Source: Gracilariopsis chorda (Eukaryota > Rhodophyta > Florideophyceae > Gracilariales > Gracilariaceae). Taken from it: 64,000 bases of DNA. A program made the translations under genes and the position numbers. The notes under the pieces were generated by a model. That model saw only the letters and a program-made list of their open reading frames with translations, was not told the origin of the DNA and did no database searches. Where the stretch lies: contig NBIV01000146.1 in the NCBI GenBank assembly GCA_003194525.1, positions 62,001 to 126,000 of the forward strand, given 5' to 3'. How positions within the stretch are numbered: position 1 is the first letter of the stretch; every line of letters begins with the position of its first letter. Of this stretch, positions 34,679-45,681 are shown piece after piece.

Positions 34679-35080
34679 ATGAAAGCAATCACTTGGGCAG
34701 AGGATCCAGGAAGATGGCGCGAAGAGCGTTTCGGTTCGTTTGTAGATGACGCACCACGCGTTGTTGGACCGCTGTTCAGTTCAATCGGGCGCCACTTGAA
34801 CGTACTGAGCATTCCGCGCATACGTGACGCGTTTGCACTGGTGCGTGTGCATGCCGCATCCCTCCCCCAGTGCGCCAGGCCACATGCATACCCTTGCATT
34901 GCATCATGCGCTCTCAATGAGAACAACACTGCCATTCTTTTACTGCTCGCCGCCACTGCATCACTCAGCATTAAACTTACATCACCGACACCGTCGTCAG
35001 AAAAAACCAACCCAATGCCCCCCACGCTTCCTTCGCCGTCCCGTTCAACTTCCCAAACCGTCCCAACAAAGCCCTCATGA
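34679..35080 (+). CDS. ORF overlapping the F-box/LRR-like gene start
   Basis: A 133-residue ATG-led frame. The middle reads naturally (GRHLNVLSIPRIRDAFALVR, then AYPCIASCALNENNTAILLL), and a Pro/Ser/Thr tail follows. Its stop overlaps the next ORF's start as ATGA. In a eukaryote this suggests either an upstream ORF on the same transcript or one gene split by a frameshift. The antisense frame (34417-35025) is as long but more biased in composition. Confidence 0.35.
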   Translation: MKAITWAEDPGRWREERFGSFVDDAPRVVGPLFSSIGRHLNVLSIPRIRDAFALVRVHAASLPQCARPHAYPCIASCALNENNTAILLLLAATASLSIKLTSPTPSSEKTNPMPPTLPSPSRSTSQTVPTKPS

Positions 35081-35622
35081 ATTCTGCTTCCCCGCCCACC
35101 ACACTGCTTGACCTCCCCCTCGACTTGCGCTGCACAATACTCCAGGCGTTCCCTTTCTCCGACGCAGTAAGCTTCTGTGAAGCCTTACCAAGCCGTTATC
35201 ACTCCCGTCTCCTTCGTCTTTGGAAAGCACGCCTCGGTTACATAAGTGACGCTTGGGTTCGTACTGCCCGCTCGCAAAGAGCTCTACAAGAACATCCTCA
35301 TCTTCACACCCAAACCCAACAAGCATCTCTCTCCACCGCCAACTTCTCCCGTCTACGGGTACTTTACTGTAACACGCCCATCAGCAACGTCTCCGCCATA
35401 TCCGAGCTACGTGTTCTCCATTTTCTAGATCTCTCCTTCGGTCGCTTACGAGCAGTCCGTCAACAGCTCCGGTATTGCAGCCAGTTGCGTTTTCTGAACC
35501 TTTCACACAATAAGCTCACCGCTTTTCCAAACGTCGTCTTGCAGCTGCCCAGAATTGAAATGCTGCTGCTGCACTTCAACTCCATCCCGCATCTCCCGTC
35601 CGACTGGCGCAATATGACGTAG
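35077..35622 (+). CDS. F-box/leucine-rich-repeat-like protein, 181 residues
   Basis: Residues 9-50 (LLDLPLDLRCTILQAFPFSD ... LPSRYHSRLLRLW) resemble an F-box, the Skp1-binding helix set of SCF ubiquitin ligases. Residues 92-181 form about four leucine-rich repeats (LRVLHFLDLSFGRLRAV, LRFLNLSHNKLTAFP, IEMLLLHFNSIPHLP). The protein is short for this class and ends within the repeat array, so it may be a truncated copy, but the frame is intact. ATG at 35077, stop TAG, AATAAA 82 bases after the stop. It lies in the cargo block of Harbinger A. Confidence 0.65.
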   Translation: MNSASPPTTLLDLPLDLRCTILQAFPFSDAVSFCEALPSRYHSRLLRLWKARLGYISDAWVRTARSQRALQEHPHLHTQTQQASLSTANFSRLRVLYCNTPISNVSAISELRVLHFLDLSFGRLRAVRQQLRYCSQLRFLNLSHNKLTAFPNVVLQLPRIEMLLLHFNSIPHLPSDWRNMT

Positions 35623-35703
35623 TTACATCGATTATGATTGCATGGTGAACTGAAACTAAACCCGCAAAGATCTAAGTGAATATCCCTGTGTCATGTCTGC
35701 GCA

Positions 35704-35709
35704 AATAAA
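35704..35709 (+). terminator. Polyadenylation signal AATAAA
   Basis: Hexamer 82 bases past the stop of the F-box/LRR-like gene. Confidence 0.5.
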
Positions 35710-36127
35710 GAATGTGAGGACAATCTTCGTCATAGCTATCCGTCTTCGCGCATCTAAAAGTCAATAATTGTGAAAATGTATCTGCTGGTAGGCGAGCTTT
35801 GCCTCTTGGCTCAGCTATGTCCCTGCCTTACGTCAGATCCCGGACAGACTTCACAACAGCACTGCCGAGTTTTCTGGGTACTCCCTTTTTCCTGGCCGAA
35901 TAGAATATTTCTGAGACCTTGGGTGAAGAGTCAGTCGAACGTTAATGAACGTTGCGATGAGGTGCCGCAAGGCCGGGGCTGGTGGGTCACTTTTTTTTTC
36001 AAGCACTGAAAACTTCTTGCACCTTTGCGAAGACCCCATTCACTTTGCAAGAATTTCACATGGCACCTTTGGCTTCTGCCAGCTGTCCAAAAAGCTTGTG
36101 ATATATACACTGAAAGAGGCTTTTCTA
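35710..36127. other. Spacer inside Harbinger A
   Basis: No supported gene between the F-box/LRR-like gene and the end of the accessory ORF. Confidence 0.4.
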
Positions 36128-37402
36128 TTATTCTGTGCTGGCTAACGAATGCATTTGCTTTGCTTCATTCAGGGCCTGTAGAGTAGATCTGGTAGCCCGT
36201 GACGCTGCATCCCTTTCTTCGAACGGCCATTTTCTCATTTAGGACTCTTTGGATTGAGCACCTCGCTTCTCCTCATTCGAATTAACCGCAGAAATGAGGC
36301 TCTCGCCTCTTACAATGTTTACTTCTCGTGCGTTTGTCTTGCGCCGCTTCTCTGGATGATACGAAACCGGTTGTTCACCAAATCGATAAGGAGATATAGA
36401 ATCTCCTACACCTTCTTCTCTTTGTACATCAATACTGAAAGCACGCGTCGCTAACCGTTGAAGGATGGGGTTTACCTGGAGAAACCAGTAAGAATACATA
36501 ATGTAGCACTTACCATGAGCGAGGTACGCAAATGCATCTGGATCACCTTGTCCAGATGCTTCAAATCTTGACACACATGTTCCGTAAAGGCGTTTGAACT
36601 CACCAAACTTACATTTCAGTGCCCCACCGTCGCCCCAGTGATAGCGTAGGGCTGGATCGATCATTGTTATGTCATCCAACGTAATGCCACCGCACAAGTC
36701 TGCATTGGCTTGCGGGGTAAACGTCTCGTCATTAAATAGTGGTGCAATCGAAATAGATCCCAGATCATCATGCTATTTGTCCAGTTCTTCTATTGACATG
36801 CATTCCATTAGACGTTGTCTTGCTGCAGTCATCCGCATACCTGCCAAAACATGAAGGAGGCGGCAGTACTCTCCTGCTTCAAATCGAGGTCTTCTCTCAC
36901 CGCTCAGAGTAAAACTCTGGCCAATTGACACAGTACTCGGCAAACCAACTGAGATAATTCCATTGCTTATAACTCGTATGTCTCCTTTCACATACCCAAT
37001 TTGTTCACTACCGTTTCGCGTTCGAAGCATTTTGACCGTAGTTGAACGAAGATTTTGAGTCCATTGTTGCTCAAGAATGGCGTTTGGGTTGCTCACTGCC
37101 TTCAGCATCTCCGCCATGACTATTGATCTCTGTACCATTTTATGCGCTTTAAGAATATGATTTGTTGATAATCGAGCATTTTATGCTCCGACAATCTCCA
37201 AGCATTTTAGTATGGCTTTCGATGTGTGATTATCCAGTGCAACAGCTGTTATAATCTCTTTTGCTTCGCGAACGGTGTTTGGAACGGTTAGATTTGTACG
37301 CTGCATTTCATTAAGCAGGCTGAGTCCAGGTTGGAGACCATTATCGGACAAAAAGTGATGTTCGCAACGCTTTTCAGGCATGTTTGAGCTCGGTCTTTGC
37401 AT
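36128..37402 (-). pseudogene. Harbinger accessory ORF, copy A
   Basis: Homologous to 15955-17160 and 45682-47722. The order is an N-terminal piece (37181-37402, ending NHTSKAILKCLEIVG), a middle piece (36773-37138, MAEMLKAVSNPNAILEQQ ... MTAARQRLMECMSIEEL), then LFNDETFTPQAN, SRFEASGQGDPDAFAYLAHG, KCYIMYSYWFLQVNP and REEGVGDS. A short Arg/Glu-rich C-terminus follows (KWPFEERDAASRATR). Middle and C-terminal parts share one frame, interrupted by two stops. It is probably the DNA-binding partner of the DDE transposase, by analogy with the Myb-like ORF of known Harbinger elements; I infer this from position, not from a clear Myb motif. Confidence 0.65.
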
Positions 37403-37616
37403 CGAATTTTCATCTCTCTTGGTATGATGTCGAAAGTGATGTGTAGGAGCTTACTTACTAAACAAGATTATGCAGATGAGTTAAAATGTTGTTGACATGA
37501 CTGTGGATACTTTTGAGCTGCAGATGGAAATGAAAGTTGGCTTTCAGGTCTTGCAACGTGCTTTCGTCTTAATGGACATCTTCAGATTTCGCGTTCACTG
37601 TTTCCGCGTAAAGAAA

Positions 37617-37631
37617 GCCATAGAACGGTCC
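37617..37631 (-). repeat. Right terminal inverted repeat of Harbinger A
   Basis: Reads GGACCGTTCTATGGC on the minus strand. Confidence 0.75.
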
Positions 37632-37634
37632 TAA
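37632..37634. repeat. TAA shared by the abutting Harbinger A and B
   Basis: Only these three bases separate the two terminal repeats. TAA also lies at 30126-30128 and 48030-48032. Confidence 0.75.
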
Positions 37635-37649
37635 TGGCCGTTCTATGGG
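37635..37649 (+). repeat. Left terminal inverted repeat of Harbinger B
   Basis: TGGCCGTTCTATGGG; 12 of 15 match the inverted right end. Confidence 0.7.
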
Positions 37650-37791
37650 TTTCTAAATTCTAAAATATGTTAACTTGCTACGCAGTCAACTTCAACCATT
37701 CAAAGAAGGCTTCATTCTATGAGTTTTTTCCTAAATCCAGCCCCATATCCTTCTTGAGACAATTCAGTACCCTTACTGTCACGCTTGCACC

Positions 37792-39087
37792 ATGCCAAAG
37801 TTCGTACCGGTAACTCAACGCCAATATCCGGGAATTCGAAAGCAACATAACGGACCGAAACATCGCACTTTATTAACCAAGGGTGATCACTCCAGAGGAT
37901 TGAGTTGGTTCGAAGGCTTATCCACTATACAAAACAAAACCGTACTTATTTTTAATTGTATTATGGTTCTCAAAATTGCAGCGGACCTATTTCGACCAAT
38001 TCATTTCAAGAGCTCTGATTTTCAAAGATCAAAATTTAACTTTGGTGCTCATATGGCTACTCTTTCTGGTCAATTGTTTCGCCAAATGTAACGTTTCTCA
38101 CAAAAAAAATTTCACTCTCCTTATGAAACTCCTTTAAGTCAAACTAGTGAGAATGCAAAGAAAACAGAGCTTTATTTCCGCCTCTATATCTGTACCTCTT
38201 ATGCTCTATTTGACTTTACGGCTCTTAGAAAGTGCAAGCTATCTAGACTTCGGCTGGGGATACAGTGTTTCTGAGTCTAACGTATATCATGTGTTTTATG
38301 AAACTGTTCTCATTCTAAATGAAGTGCTTCCACACATACGTTTCTAATTTTTTTGAAGAGTGTTTGGCAAACGCGGATGTCTTCGAAAAACGTCGCGGAA
38401 GTCTACTTGATGGTGTACTGGCAGTTTTGGATGGTATCGCTATCGCAATTATGTGGCCTAAACTTCGTGAAGCGTCAGATCCTCCCAAGTACTAAAATCG
38501 CAAAGGTTTTTTTGCAATCTGTGTGCAGGCAGCAGTTCAAGCACACTACAAATTCTGCTTCGTTTCTGCACAACGTACGGGTGGAACGCATGACTTTACA
38601 GGTTCTAACGCAACTTTATTGTACGATTTGTTAAGTGCTCCACAGCTGCCATCTTTGGCAGCTGTTGTTGCTGATGACGCGTATACAAACGAGCACAGAA
38701 TTCTAATGCCGTATTCAGAACAAAATCTAAGTACAAAAGAAGATAATTTCAACACGTATCATTCTTTATCCAGAGTGTGTTCCGAGCAGGCGTTCAGGAT
38801 GCTTGTATGCCCATTTGGCATCTTTTGGGGCAGCTCGTCGTTACTCGTTGCCAACTTCCCCACTTCTTATTATGTAAACGTGTAAAATCCACAACTTCAT
38901 TATCGATAATGGAGAAAGCTCGTTGTTTGAACTCGTATCGCATCACAATGATAATCCTGTGACCGCTACGCCTATCATACACTTCCAGGATGACTGCCAC
39001 ACCAAAGGAGAAACAGACGGTCGAGGAACAGACGAAGAGAAACGTCGTCGTGGCGCAATGAACTTGCAGACAAGCTTGATAGGTTAG
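37792..39087 (+). pseudogene. Harbinger DDE transposase, copy B
   Basis: It starts with ATG at 37792 (MPKFVPVTQRQYPGIRKQ ... FNFGAHMATLSGQLFRQ), an N-terminal region absent from copy A. The DDE domain follows in several frames: Asp in VLDGIAIAIMW, Asp in VVADDAYTNEHR, Glu in CSEQAFRMLVCPFG, with HDFTGS between. The C-terminus is GTDEEKRRRGAMNLQTSLIG. At least four frame changes or stops break it, so it is inactive. Roughly half its residues match copy A, so the two are not recent duplicates of one another. Confidence 0.83.
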
Positions 39088-39274
39088 GATACTTGACCAG
39101 ATGTTCTAGTAAACCTCCTCTTCCAGTTCCGACGAGTTTTGGACCTATAACCGACCGGGGCGCCACATTTCCACATCTTAAATCAACGGATCTTCGGATT
39201 GCTATACCGCTGCTAGCCGGTTTCGAAATGGTAACTCGAGCTACTCCTCTTGATCTGCCCCTCGACACCCCTCT

Positions 39275-42200
39275 TCATGGACATCTGGATGCGCCTCTTA
39301 ACGCATCTCTGCTCGTTGCAGCATTCCCAGCTGTAGTGTCTCTCGTGTCATGCATGGTGCCACGATTCACTGTCATGCTATTGTTTCCTTTTGATGAGCC
39401 ATCTCGTCCCTGACTATTCCTGCCTGTGCCGGCACTGGGACCTACTAGGGCTCCGCTGGTGCTGGCAGTTCCCCGACAACGCACCAGTGGATTACCCCTG
39501 CCGTTCCAGGTTGAAGCAATGAGGACACATACGAAGAATGGAGAGCCTTAGAATGGATGTCACCTCCTCCGTAGGGTAATACTTGTCCTATACGGGATTG
39601 TAAACTAGTCAAGAGCGCGGGAGTCCCCCCAGAATAAACCCACGCATCTCTGTTCTGGAGCACGGAGCTGGTGGCCATTGATTCTACGACGCCTTGAGAT
39701 CCGGCTACCTTTCCAGAAGTTGCCTTCAAAGTGCTCCCCGCGTTAGAGGAGGCATTCCCCAGCACTTGGGAAAACCAGGTATAGAACGTGAATACTTCGC
39801 TGCATTCTGCAGATCTGAGGTAGGTACACGAGTCATCACAACAGCATGGTTGACGGATCCTGTCTGGCTTTTGCCATCTTTCCTTTTCGACACTGAAACA
39901 CTTTTTCCATTAGTTCCCCGGTTCACATGGACTTAACCAGAACAATTTGTAGTGGAAGGGTTCGATTCCCTGCAAGATAAGCTATGAGGCCGTGGAACAT
40001 TTCCAGCCTCTTGGAGAGGATGGGAAGTCGACTGATTCTTCGTTTTCAAATCAACTTTCTTCACCTTCGGTGTCGTTAAAAGCCCACCCGTACGCGCTAA
40101 GAGTCGGATATCATCTCTAGGGGGAATCATGAAAAGCCTTCGAAGACTGTAAACAGTCTGGAGCCCTGTTTTGGCCGTTTTCATTCCCCGCTTATGGTTC
40201 TCAGGAATATTGAAGCACTTAAGAACTGCGGTCAGGGGTGGCAAAAGCTCTGCCCTTACCATCCCTTTCATCTTTGGTGTTGCTTCAGACATTAGCTTCC
40301 GGTGGGATGGATGCAACTAAATCCCCGTCTGTCTGCTATTTGACACAGTCTTTGTACGTAGAGCACTGGCGGCACGTTGCAACGCCGAATGATGCTTCTG
40401 CACAATTTCCCGATCACTTATAATTGCCCTTGGAACCGGGTGACAGCTCTTTATATCCTTTCCCAGAATATTGCGAAGCCTATCTACACAATGCCTGACG
40501 GGCCTGAATCGAAGACCTCCCATTCGTATGAGTGGATCCAAAGACAGAAGGTCAGCCACGAGAAACATATTGTTGTTACACGCCGAGGCAACAGCGATCA
40601 AGGCCTCATCCTCTTCCTTGGTCCAGCAATCGTTTACTCAGCTAGGTTTGTTATATATGCTGCTTCCATAGTTCGTAATTGAAGACTTAATTCCAGGAAT
40701 CGTAAACCGTTTCGTGTTCTTCTTTGGCATGTACTTGAATAGACCCATACTCGAGTGATGTGGATCAGATCCTAAACCTGCACTAGCTATACTCATTGCG
40801 TTCTTCGCCCTAGAAGCAGAATCTGCTCTGCTCCTCTTCGAAGCTGATTGGATTGCGATGGGGAGTAGCTCGGGTTTTCCTTTTTTTTGTCCTTGCGCGA
40901 TCCACGGCAGCTGATCCCTTAAGCTGCTCATCCTTGGAGAAATCCTCAGAAGATGCAGCGGGGCTGCTCGGTTGGTTAGGAGCAGAACATGGTGCTTCCA
41001 ACTTGCGTCTTCTCTCAATTTAAGCCTTCCTCTCCCGCAGGTTCTCAAGACCCTTCTATTTTTGCCTTCTCATTGCATGCATTGTGCGGTTCATTCTTTT
41101 GTAAGCGTGCGGAAAGAATGCAACATCTTCCGCGCATTTTAAACCTACCGCTGCAGTGAAATGTAGTACCGACGAAAATTTAAGCTCTTCTGGACTACCG
41201 ACACGTAGGGGCAGGTACATACTAATGTCCACGTCGGCGTCCATCAGCGCTTTTGAATAGCTCGCATGTCCATCATCAGTAGTATCCACTTCATACAGCA
41301 GATTCTTCGTACCATCTTCTCCAGTGCTCTCGATTTCAGAAGCATTTGAATCATCTGGACGAGAGCACTCTCCAAGTACAGAATCAAATCCAGGAGTAGC
41401 CCAATTTTCCCCCATGCTGTTGCCATGCAAGAGGTCAGGAAGAGATTCTGCCATACTCATGCGTTCAAGAACACGAAGTGCGTATCTCTGAATACGGGTT
41501 AGAGAGTTCACAACCTTCGCGAACTCATTATTTCGAGTGCTTCGGTTGTTGGCCCTCGTCGCATCAATATGATGGTCTTCCGGGGTGTCTTTGAACTCAA
41601 CTTCTAGGTCATGTTTTTCTTTCTCGGCAGCTTTAAGGGCTACTTCTTCATGCTCATCTTCCCTACCTATAAGCTTAGAGGTTAATTCTTGGTACTCATC
41701 AAAGCCATCCTCAACGTCGTGAATCACTGCGCCACTGCTTGCCTTTGCCATACCATTCTCCATATTGCTCTTATTTGCTTCTCTGAGTCCTGTAAACTAC
41801 CATAAGAGCACTGGAAACCAGTACTCTCGGCACGCCGCAATGATTCGGAAGAAACTGGCCAGATCCTACCGTTTTCTGGTGGGCCCTGCAGTAGTATTGA
41901 TTTCGGAGTGAGTGAGATGCTTCGTATTCCGTTTATGGTAGCTCCAAGTCTTTCATTATGAACAGCAGGAAGTGTAACCTGGCTTTCTTCGGTATCCTGT
42001 GGAGACTTTATCATTTTAGAGGAATGTCGATATCTCTGAGTTCTATCTGTGGTGAAACCATCATGTTAAATTATTTGCTGCTCCATTGAACTCTTTCCCA
42101 TTGCCCCTTCAGAATGTTTTCCTCTACAGGTTCTTCCGAAATCAGGCGGTACACATGTACAGGCTTCGTTTGTCCAATACGATGCGCACGGTCTTGAGCT

Positions 42201-45200
42201 TGATTATCAATCGCAGGGTTGTAATAAGAGTCATACAAAATCACCGTGTCGGAACCAGTTCAGTTAATCCCAACGCCTCCTGGACGAGTGGTTAGTATCA
42301 TACAGAGAATTCTTGTATCAGCGTTAAACCGTTCCACCACTCGTTTTCTTTCATCAGTCTTTGTTGTAACATCCAAACGAAGTTATCGACAGCAATGGAG
42401 ACTCAGAAATGATTCCAGAATGTCAAGCATTCTCGTCATCTGTGTGAAGATTAACGCACGTGACTTCCGAACCTTAAGCTCACGTAACAAGCGTTTTAGA
42501 GTTTGTAGCTTACCACAGTCCCATTGCATAAGTCTAGTGTCTGATATTGTGACCTGACCACGAACTTCAAATTCAAGAGAAAGAGCACATAGTCCCGATG
42601 ACGCCCGGGAAAACTCTCAAAAACTGTCTCGCTCACGAAAGCGTGACATACCATCTCCATAGAAACGAAGCTCAACAGTGGGCGCGATTACTTTGGTAAT
42701 GCAGCACACAAAACGATTAGCTATTAGTTTAGCCTGTTCCACTCCCTGTTCGATGTACCGAACCAATGAAGGTCGAAGGGTATCCCACAAAAATTCTGAA
42801 GAGGAATCTTTCCGAAGCTCATGAAACAAGGACGAAACCATCATCGAATATATACCACGTAAATCCTGTCCGAGAAGTGCCCGTTATCTGATCCTTAGTG
42901 CCTGTACCAAAACTTGGTGGTGCAGAATAGTATGGCGAGGTGCGGTTCTTCGATATTGGGCACGTTGACTACCTGTTCGAAAGGCCAAGCTCTTTTGGGA
43001 CTCATGCAGCGATCCTAAACATTTAGGACTATCCATACCGTCTTGCATTACCTTTACGGCCGATATAGGTTCCACTTCGTCTTCATACCATTTGACAGGC
43101 GAGTTGTTCTCTCCGTACTGAAATCTAAACCCATAAGATGCAGTGTTACATAATGTCTTGGATTATCTACAATCGCTCTTGCCACTATTGTAGGTACGGG
43201 GTAGCACATGGCACTACTATGGCGATAAAATTGGATGCCCTTCGAAAAGGTCAGGGTGGTTACAGACTTTTCGTAGCTGAAGCAGAACATTCATAACTCC
43301 AAGCATATCTTTTGACTTCAGTGTTTCTCGTGTGTCACCTCGAGCCATGAAATCTTCATAAAGCTGCCGTTGCCGTTTGCTCAGACGACATAATATTGTG
43401 CTTTCTGAATTGGGCGGTAACCCTTTCTCAACATCTTTCTTCAACCGACGAAGCAAGAAATAGCAAAGAGTGCCGTGTAGAGTAGAGACTGTTTCAGACT
43501 TACCATGCTTCAGGTCCTTTTCTGCTTCTGCGACTTCAATACGAGGCTTCCAAAAAGTATCCTTGACCCATGAATGTCTTTCGAACAGTTTGGGCATCAA
43601 TAAATGCATTAAATACCAAAGCTCCATAACAGAATTTTGCAGAGAAGTACCTGTTAGCAACAGAAGATGTCTCTTTGAGAAAGTTAGTGGTGTTTGCCAC
43701 ATTTGAGATTCGAAGTTCTTGATGTTATGGGCCTCATCCAAGATCAAGTAGTACCACTTCTTTTGACGTAATAAAATGGAATCTTGCACCGCCAGGTTGT
43801 AGGAATTGATACACAAATGAAACATATCAGGCCTTGCCCAACCACGGCGTTTCGCTTTTCGTTTCTTGACAGAGCCATAATACGTCAAAACCTTGGATCC
43901 TGGCAGCCATTTCTTGAATTCTACTTCCCAGGTCTCCATAACTGAGGTCGGAACAACAATGAGGTGTGGACCACATATCCCTTTCTCAACAGCCAACCAT
44001 GCCAAGAAAGTAATAGTCTGAGTGGTCTTTCCAAATGCCATGTCACCCGCTAGTATTCCACTGAAGTTTTTGCGCCAAAGCGTCAGTAGCCATTCCAAAC
44101 CTCTTCTTTGATAGTATCGAAGGTTTCCACGAAATAGCTTACTTGGTGAATGAGTACTCGAATCATACTTTCGAACGACATGGACAGGAAGTGCTTTACC
44201 GTTCTTGACAGCTCTTGAGGATTCCTCGACCTGCCGTTTTCCCTGAAAGGATGCTGAATCGTTAGAGCTGCCACTAGTTTGTCGTTCGGACAAATATGAC
44301 GATTCTCTGGAAGTATGCGTACGATCCTCTTCCTTAATCTTCGTAGACTGTCCATTCATTGAATAGAACCTCTCTACCGTGCCAGCATTCGTGTTACGGT
44401 CTTTGCTTACATGTTCGATATTTTCAGATGACATGTTACACCTTTCCTGGCCCATTGCGCTTCATGCATCATCTTTCTTAACCTCATTCGCTACCGGAGA
44501 GAGAAGTGTGGATTTCAGATCATTGTTCGCATCCGTAGACAGAGTGGAAAGTTTTGATCCACTCTATGCTTTCAAGTATAGCGTCTGATCTGCTTTATAC
44601 ACATCAGGGTCTATTCCTTGGGCTCTCAAAATCTCTTCAACCCTGACGGCTGCCTCGTCGACCAGTATTTGATCCTGGTGTACATCCGGCACGTCTTCAG
44701 CATCTGCAGCTCTTATTGTCTCTTCATCATCAACAACTTAATCCCAGGATTTAGAGTTACTCACGTGTGATTCGTCGACTTCTTTCTCTGAAGCTGTGTT
44801 CGAATTCTTTTACGGACAATACTTCTGCGGATCTATACCCTGAGAACGAAGTAAGTTCCCTAGTGGCAAATAAGCCTGAGTTTGTAATGTACCCAACTCG
44901 TTTCGATCCCTTTCTTTCTCTGCTTCTGCAATGGCCATAGTTGTTTCATCATCGAAACCATCAGTGTGCCCTTCGGCAGAGTTAGTGGCAGGACTTGAAA
45001 CCTCAGAGGCACAATCCTCTTGTTTGATGTTGCCATGACTCAGAATATAGCGTGTGACTCGGACAATGGTTGTAGACTGTTACTATAAACTATTCTCTTC
45101 AGGACTGCCTTCTAGAAGAAGAGCACCATCGTCCCTATACCCGGCATGGTTTTCAACGCTTCGGTTACCGAAGAATACAAGCTATACCACATTGCAGGCG

Positions 45201-45590
45201 TCTTTATGATGGTTAGGTGAAGGAGGGGCTCGGAGCGTAGATGCAAGCTCTGAAGTGAGCGCTTCTGTTTTCTCAAGAATGTTCTTGAGTTTAGATCCCC
45301 TTTTCTTGTCTTGCTGGGCCTTAGGCAGTAAAGTGGATCTGTAATCAGCAATCTCCCCATCTTGCCTCCAAATGTTCGAGACATCCTTTGCCATAGAAGT
45401 TGCAAGTTTTCGACTTCGTTGCAATTCTTCTACTTGAGCTTTAGCTTTACGACGTCTCCGCTGATTGTGGTACTTTACGACCATCTTTGCAATCTTTTTC
45501 GCCATTTTCATGTTCCCCTTGCGCTCTCCGATGAAATTGGTAGCCCTTCATACTGCTTCGTTCAAAAACCAATGGACTTCCGATCATTAC
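39275..45590 (-). pseudogene. SWR1/p400-type SNF2 chromatin-remodelling ATPase, near full length, decayed
   Basis: SWR1/SRCAP/p400 ATPases exchange H2A.Z into nucleosomes. From right to left the minus strand shows an HSA domain (about 45580-45350; NFIGERKGNMKMAKKIAK, LATSMAKDVSNIWRQ) and the SNF2 ATPase in a 412-residue frame (43217-44455; motif I GDMAFGKT, motif II LILDEAHNIKNF, LLLTGTSLQNSVMELW, RKVCNHPDLFEG). Then come helicase C (about 42580-42060; [47 protein letters not shown]), a C-terminal acidic/helical part (41056-42014; LTRIQRYALRVLE) and a SANT domain (about 40640; DCWTKEEDEALIAVASA). A Ser/Thr/Gly-rich tail ends it. DEAHNIKNF and the HSA-to-SANT order point to SWR1/p400 rather than other SNF2 classes. 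All three stop types and several frameshifts interrupt it; motif residues are altered (TGTSLQN instead of TGTPLQN). Confidence 0.88.
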
Positions 45591-45681
45591 AGGGAACATT
45601 TTGAACCGGACATGCCCATTACTTTGCATTAAATAGATTTCGCCGCTTTCGATAGAGCTTGTGTTACGATGCAGCTCTGTC

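Larger units (their letters stand above)
30129..37631 (+). mobile_element. PIF/Harbinger-type transposon A carrying host-like genes (7.5 kb)
   Basis: The left end is GGGCCGTTCTATGAC and the right end, read inwards on the minus strand, is GGACCGTTCTATGGC (13 of 15 match, with similarity continuing inwards). TAA lies on both sides. Inside are a DDE transposase (30643-31604, plus), cargo (about 31.7-36.1 kb) and the accessory ORF (36128-37402, minus) pointing inward from the right end. Harbinger elements normally hold just the two ORFs in 3-6 kb. The middle block with a spliced gene and an F-box/LRR-like gene is unusual. The element abuts B with only TAA between them. That the cargo moves with the element is inferred from the ends, not shown. 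Confidence 0.7.

Noticed and set aside
37617-37649. Rho-independent terminator or regulatory hairpin
   Set aside because: The palindrome is fully explained by two terminal repeats meeting at TAA; its halves match the outer ends of A and B.
39950-39990. tRNA gene suggested by GGTTCGATTCC
   Set aside because: The T-arm stem pairs poorly, no acceptor or anticodon arm can be formed upstream, and the site lies within the SWR1-like coding sequence.
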